DNA of 64,000 nucleotides from Paenibacillus sp. MBLB1832 (GTDB taxonomy: Bacteria > Bacillota > Bacilli > Paenibacillales > NBRC-103111), in contig NZ_CP130319.1 of the NCBI RefSeq assembly GCF_032271945.1, forward strand, positions 265,001 through 329,000, read 5' to 3'. The notes beneath the pieces are model-generated. The model searched no databases. It was not told the origin of the DNA and was given only the letters and a program-made list of their open reading frames with translations. Position 1 is the stretch's first letter; each line of letters begins with the position of its first letter. Below are positions 62,877-64,000 of the stretch, in pieces. Made by a program: the position numbers and the translations under genes.

Positions 62877-64000
62877 GAAGTCTAAAAACTGTGCTTGTTT
62901 TAATTTTGGCATCCATGACGGTATTGATGTTTGTGGGACAATCGATGTTCGGATTTGTGCAATTTAAAAGCCAGGTGCTGAAGGATGCCGAACAAAAACT
63001 GCTGCTGCAGACAAATAAGCAGGCAGATCAGCTGTACGCGATGTTGGAGAGGTCTTCGAAACTGGGGGAAGGGCTCGCGTATTCGATTAGTCAGTCTTCC
63101 ATTCAGGACATTAAGAAAAATGAAGAAATCACGAAGCAGTTTGTTGCGGCTGATCCGCTTATCGTAGGCGGAGGTTTCTGGATGGAGCCGAACAAATTCG
63201 ACCCGAAAGCGAAGCTTTTTGCGCGGTACGCTTATAAGGATAAGCAAGGTATTGTGTTTGATGATCAATACAGTACGGGCACCTTCGATTATTTAAAGGA
63301 AGAGTGGTATAAGAACGGTTTCCTGGGGAAACAGAACGTGTGGTCCTCACCGTATAAGGATGCCGTTACAGGTGTAGCGATGATTACGGTGACTGGCATG
63401 ATAAAGAAAAGTAACGAAGTGATTGGCGTAACAACAATCGATGTTGGTCTGGAAGAGCTTCAGAAGCTGGTGACATCGATGAAAATCGGTGAACAAGGAC
63501 ACGCCTTCATGCTCGCGGCGGATGGCGCTTATATCGCACACCCAGTCAAAGAAAAAACGATGGATATCAAAATATCAGACGATCCGGACGAACATGTTCG
63601 CTCGATTGGCGATCAGATCATTCATGCGGACGCCGCCAGCTTCATCCAAACCAACTATGCTGGTGAAGAAGCTTATGTCGCTTATGCTCCTGTCGGAGAC
63701 ACGGGGATGAAAATTGTGGCTGTTATGGATTATTCGGAATTGATGCATCCAATCAATCACTATCTGCAAACCAGCATTCTTGTATTCCTTGGTGCGATCG
63801 CTCTGTTCATTGCATTAATGTATTGGTTTATTCATAAGTATGTTTCGTTGCCGATAACTAAATTGAGAAATGAAATTAATCGTTTGGTCGAAAAAGGCGG
63901 AGATTTAACGCAAAGCATAGCCATTTCCAGCCGAAACGAAATAGGCGACCTCGCTGCCTCTTTCAATCAGTTTATTGCTAATTTGCGAGGGATTGTCGCG
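62873..64000 (+). CDS. Methyl-accepting chemotaxis protein with dCache sensor (partial, runs off the window)
   Basis: 376 codons without a stop at the window edge. TM1 at residues 5-24 (KTVLVLILASMTVLMFVGQ), a double-Cache sensor (GGGFWMEPNKFDPKAK, EWYKNGFLGKQNVWSSPYKD, VGVTTIDVGLEELQKLVTSM-type core) of about 250 residues, TM2 near 300-322 (SILVFLGAIALFIALMYWF), and a HAMP domain (SLPITKLRNEINRL, ISSRNEIGDLAASFNQF). The signalling domain would follow outside. AAGGGA lies 10 bases before the ATG. Confidence 0.92.
   Translation, partial: MRSLKTVLVLILASMTVLMFVGQSMFGFVQFKSQVLKDAEQKLLLQTNKQADQLYAMLERSSKLGEGLAYSISQSSIQDIKKNEEITKQFVAADPLIVGGGFWMEPNKFDPKAKLFARYAYKDKQGIVFDDQYSTGTFDYLKEEWYKNGFLGKQNVWSSPYKDAVTGVAMITVTGMIKKSNEVIGVTTIDVGLEELQKLVTSMKIGEQGHAFMLAADGAYIAHPVKEKTMDIKISDDPDEHVRSIGDQIIHADAASFIQTNYAGEEAYVAYAPVGDTGMKIVAVMDYSELMHPINHYLQTSILVFLGAIALFIALMYWFIHKYVSLPITKLRNEINRLVEKGGDLTQSIAISSRNEIGDLAASFNQFIANLRGIVA

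Overview
The window is a core chromosomal segment of a Gram-positive, spore-former-type bacterium, most likely a Paenibacillus or close relative (Bacillales). This is an inference from gene order (hprK-lgt-ppaX followed by hisZGDBHF-hisIE; TPR gene-trxB-rapZ-yvcK-whiA-crh; clpP; cggR-gap-pgk-tpiA-gpmI-eno; secG-esterase-rnr-smpB-ssrA), from good Shine-Dalgarno sites, from sigma-A-type promoters, and from YesM/YesN and copper-amine-oxidase-stalk proteins that are typical of Paenibacillus.

Layout. 1-4370: the distal part of an rRNA operon (16S-23S spacer with tRNA-Ile and tRNA-Ala, complete 23S, no 5S after it), then an eight-tRNA cluster and a terminator. 4379-6888 (minus): a thiamine-binding-type small protein and a two-gene GMC oxidoreductase/subunit-3 unit. 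7134-10473: a secreted tandem NlpC/P60 protein, a PucR-type regulator and the MsmX/UgpC sugar-importer ATPase. 10649-13726: hprK, lgt, ppaX and an acyltransferase. 13848-21660: histidine biosynthesis from a clear promoter (hisZ, G, D, B, H, F, IE, J) followed by a divergent PRPP synthetase; hisA is not in the cluster. 21771-29004: TPR/HTH protein, trxB, glucokinase, rapZ, yvcK, whiA and a Crh-position HPr-like protein that carries His15. 29212-31866: a secreted stalk/PKD protein, clpP (minus) with a CtsR operator, and tRNA-Arg (minus). 31964-39325: the central glycolytic operon under CggR, with a textbook two-repeat CggR operator. 39373-45476: an M50-like membrane protein, secG, carboxylesterase, RNase R with a very long basic tail, SmpB and tmRNA.

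45488-54418 is the most accessory-looking part. It starts with a tRNA-like fragment and a frameshifted orphan gene just downstream of ssrA. A tightly coupled operon follows: YesM-type kinase, YesN-type regulator, sugar-type solute-binding lipoprotein, an unrecognised barrel-like protein, two permeases and an FAD oxidoreductase. It looks like a sensing, uptake and oxidation system for an unidentified, probably carbohydrate-like substrate, and is the best candidate here for an undescribed pathway. 54610-59489 (minus): a VOC-fold protein, a decayed fragment and the sulfate importer sbp-cysT-cysW-cysA with a CymR-like site. 59573-64000: a strong promoter driving an EAL-only protein and a chemoreceptor, then a tiny ORF coupled to a second chemoreceptor that runs off the end.

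Functional themes are carbon-source sensing (HprK, Crh, CggR, RapZ/YvcK, glucokinase, MsmX), amino-acid and nucleotide precursor supply, proteostasis and ribosome rescue (ClpP, SmpB, tmRNA, RNase R), and signalling.
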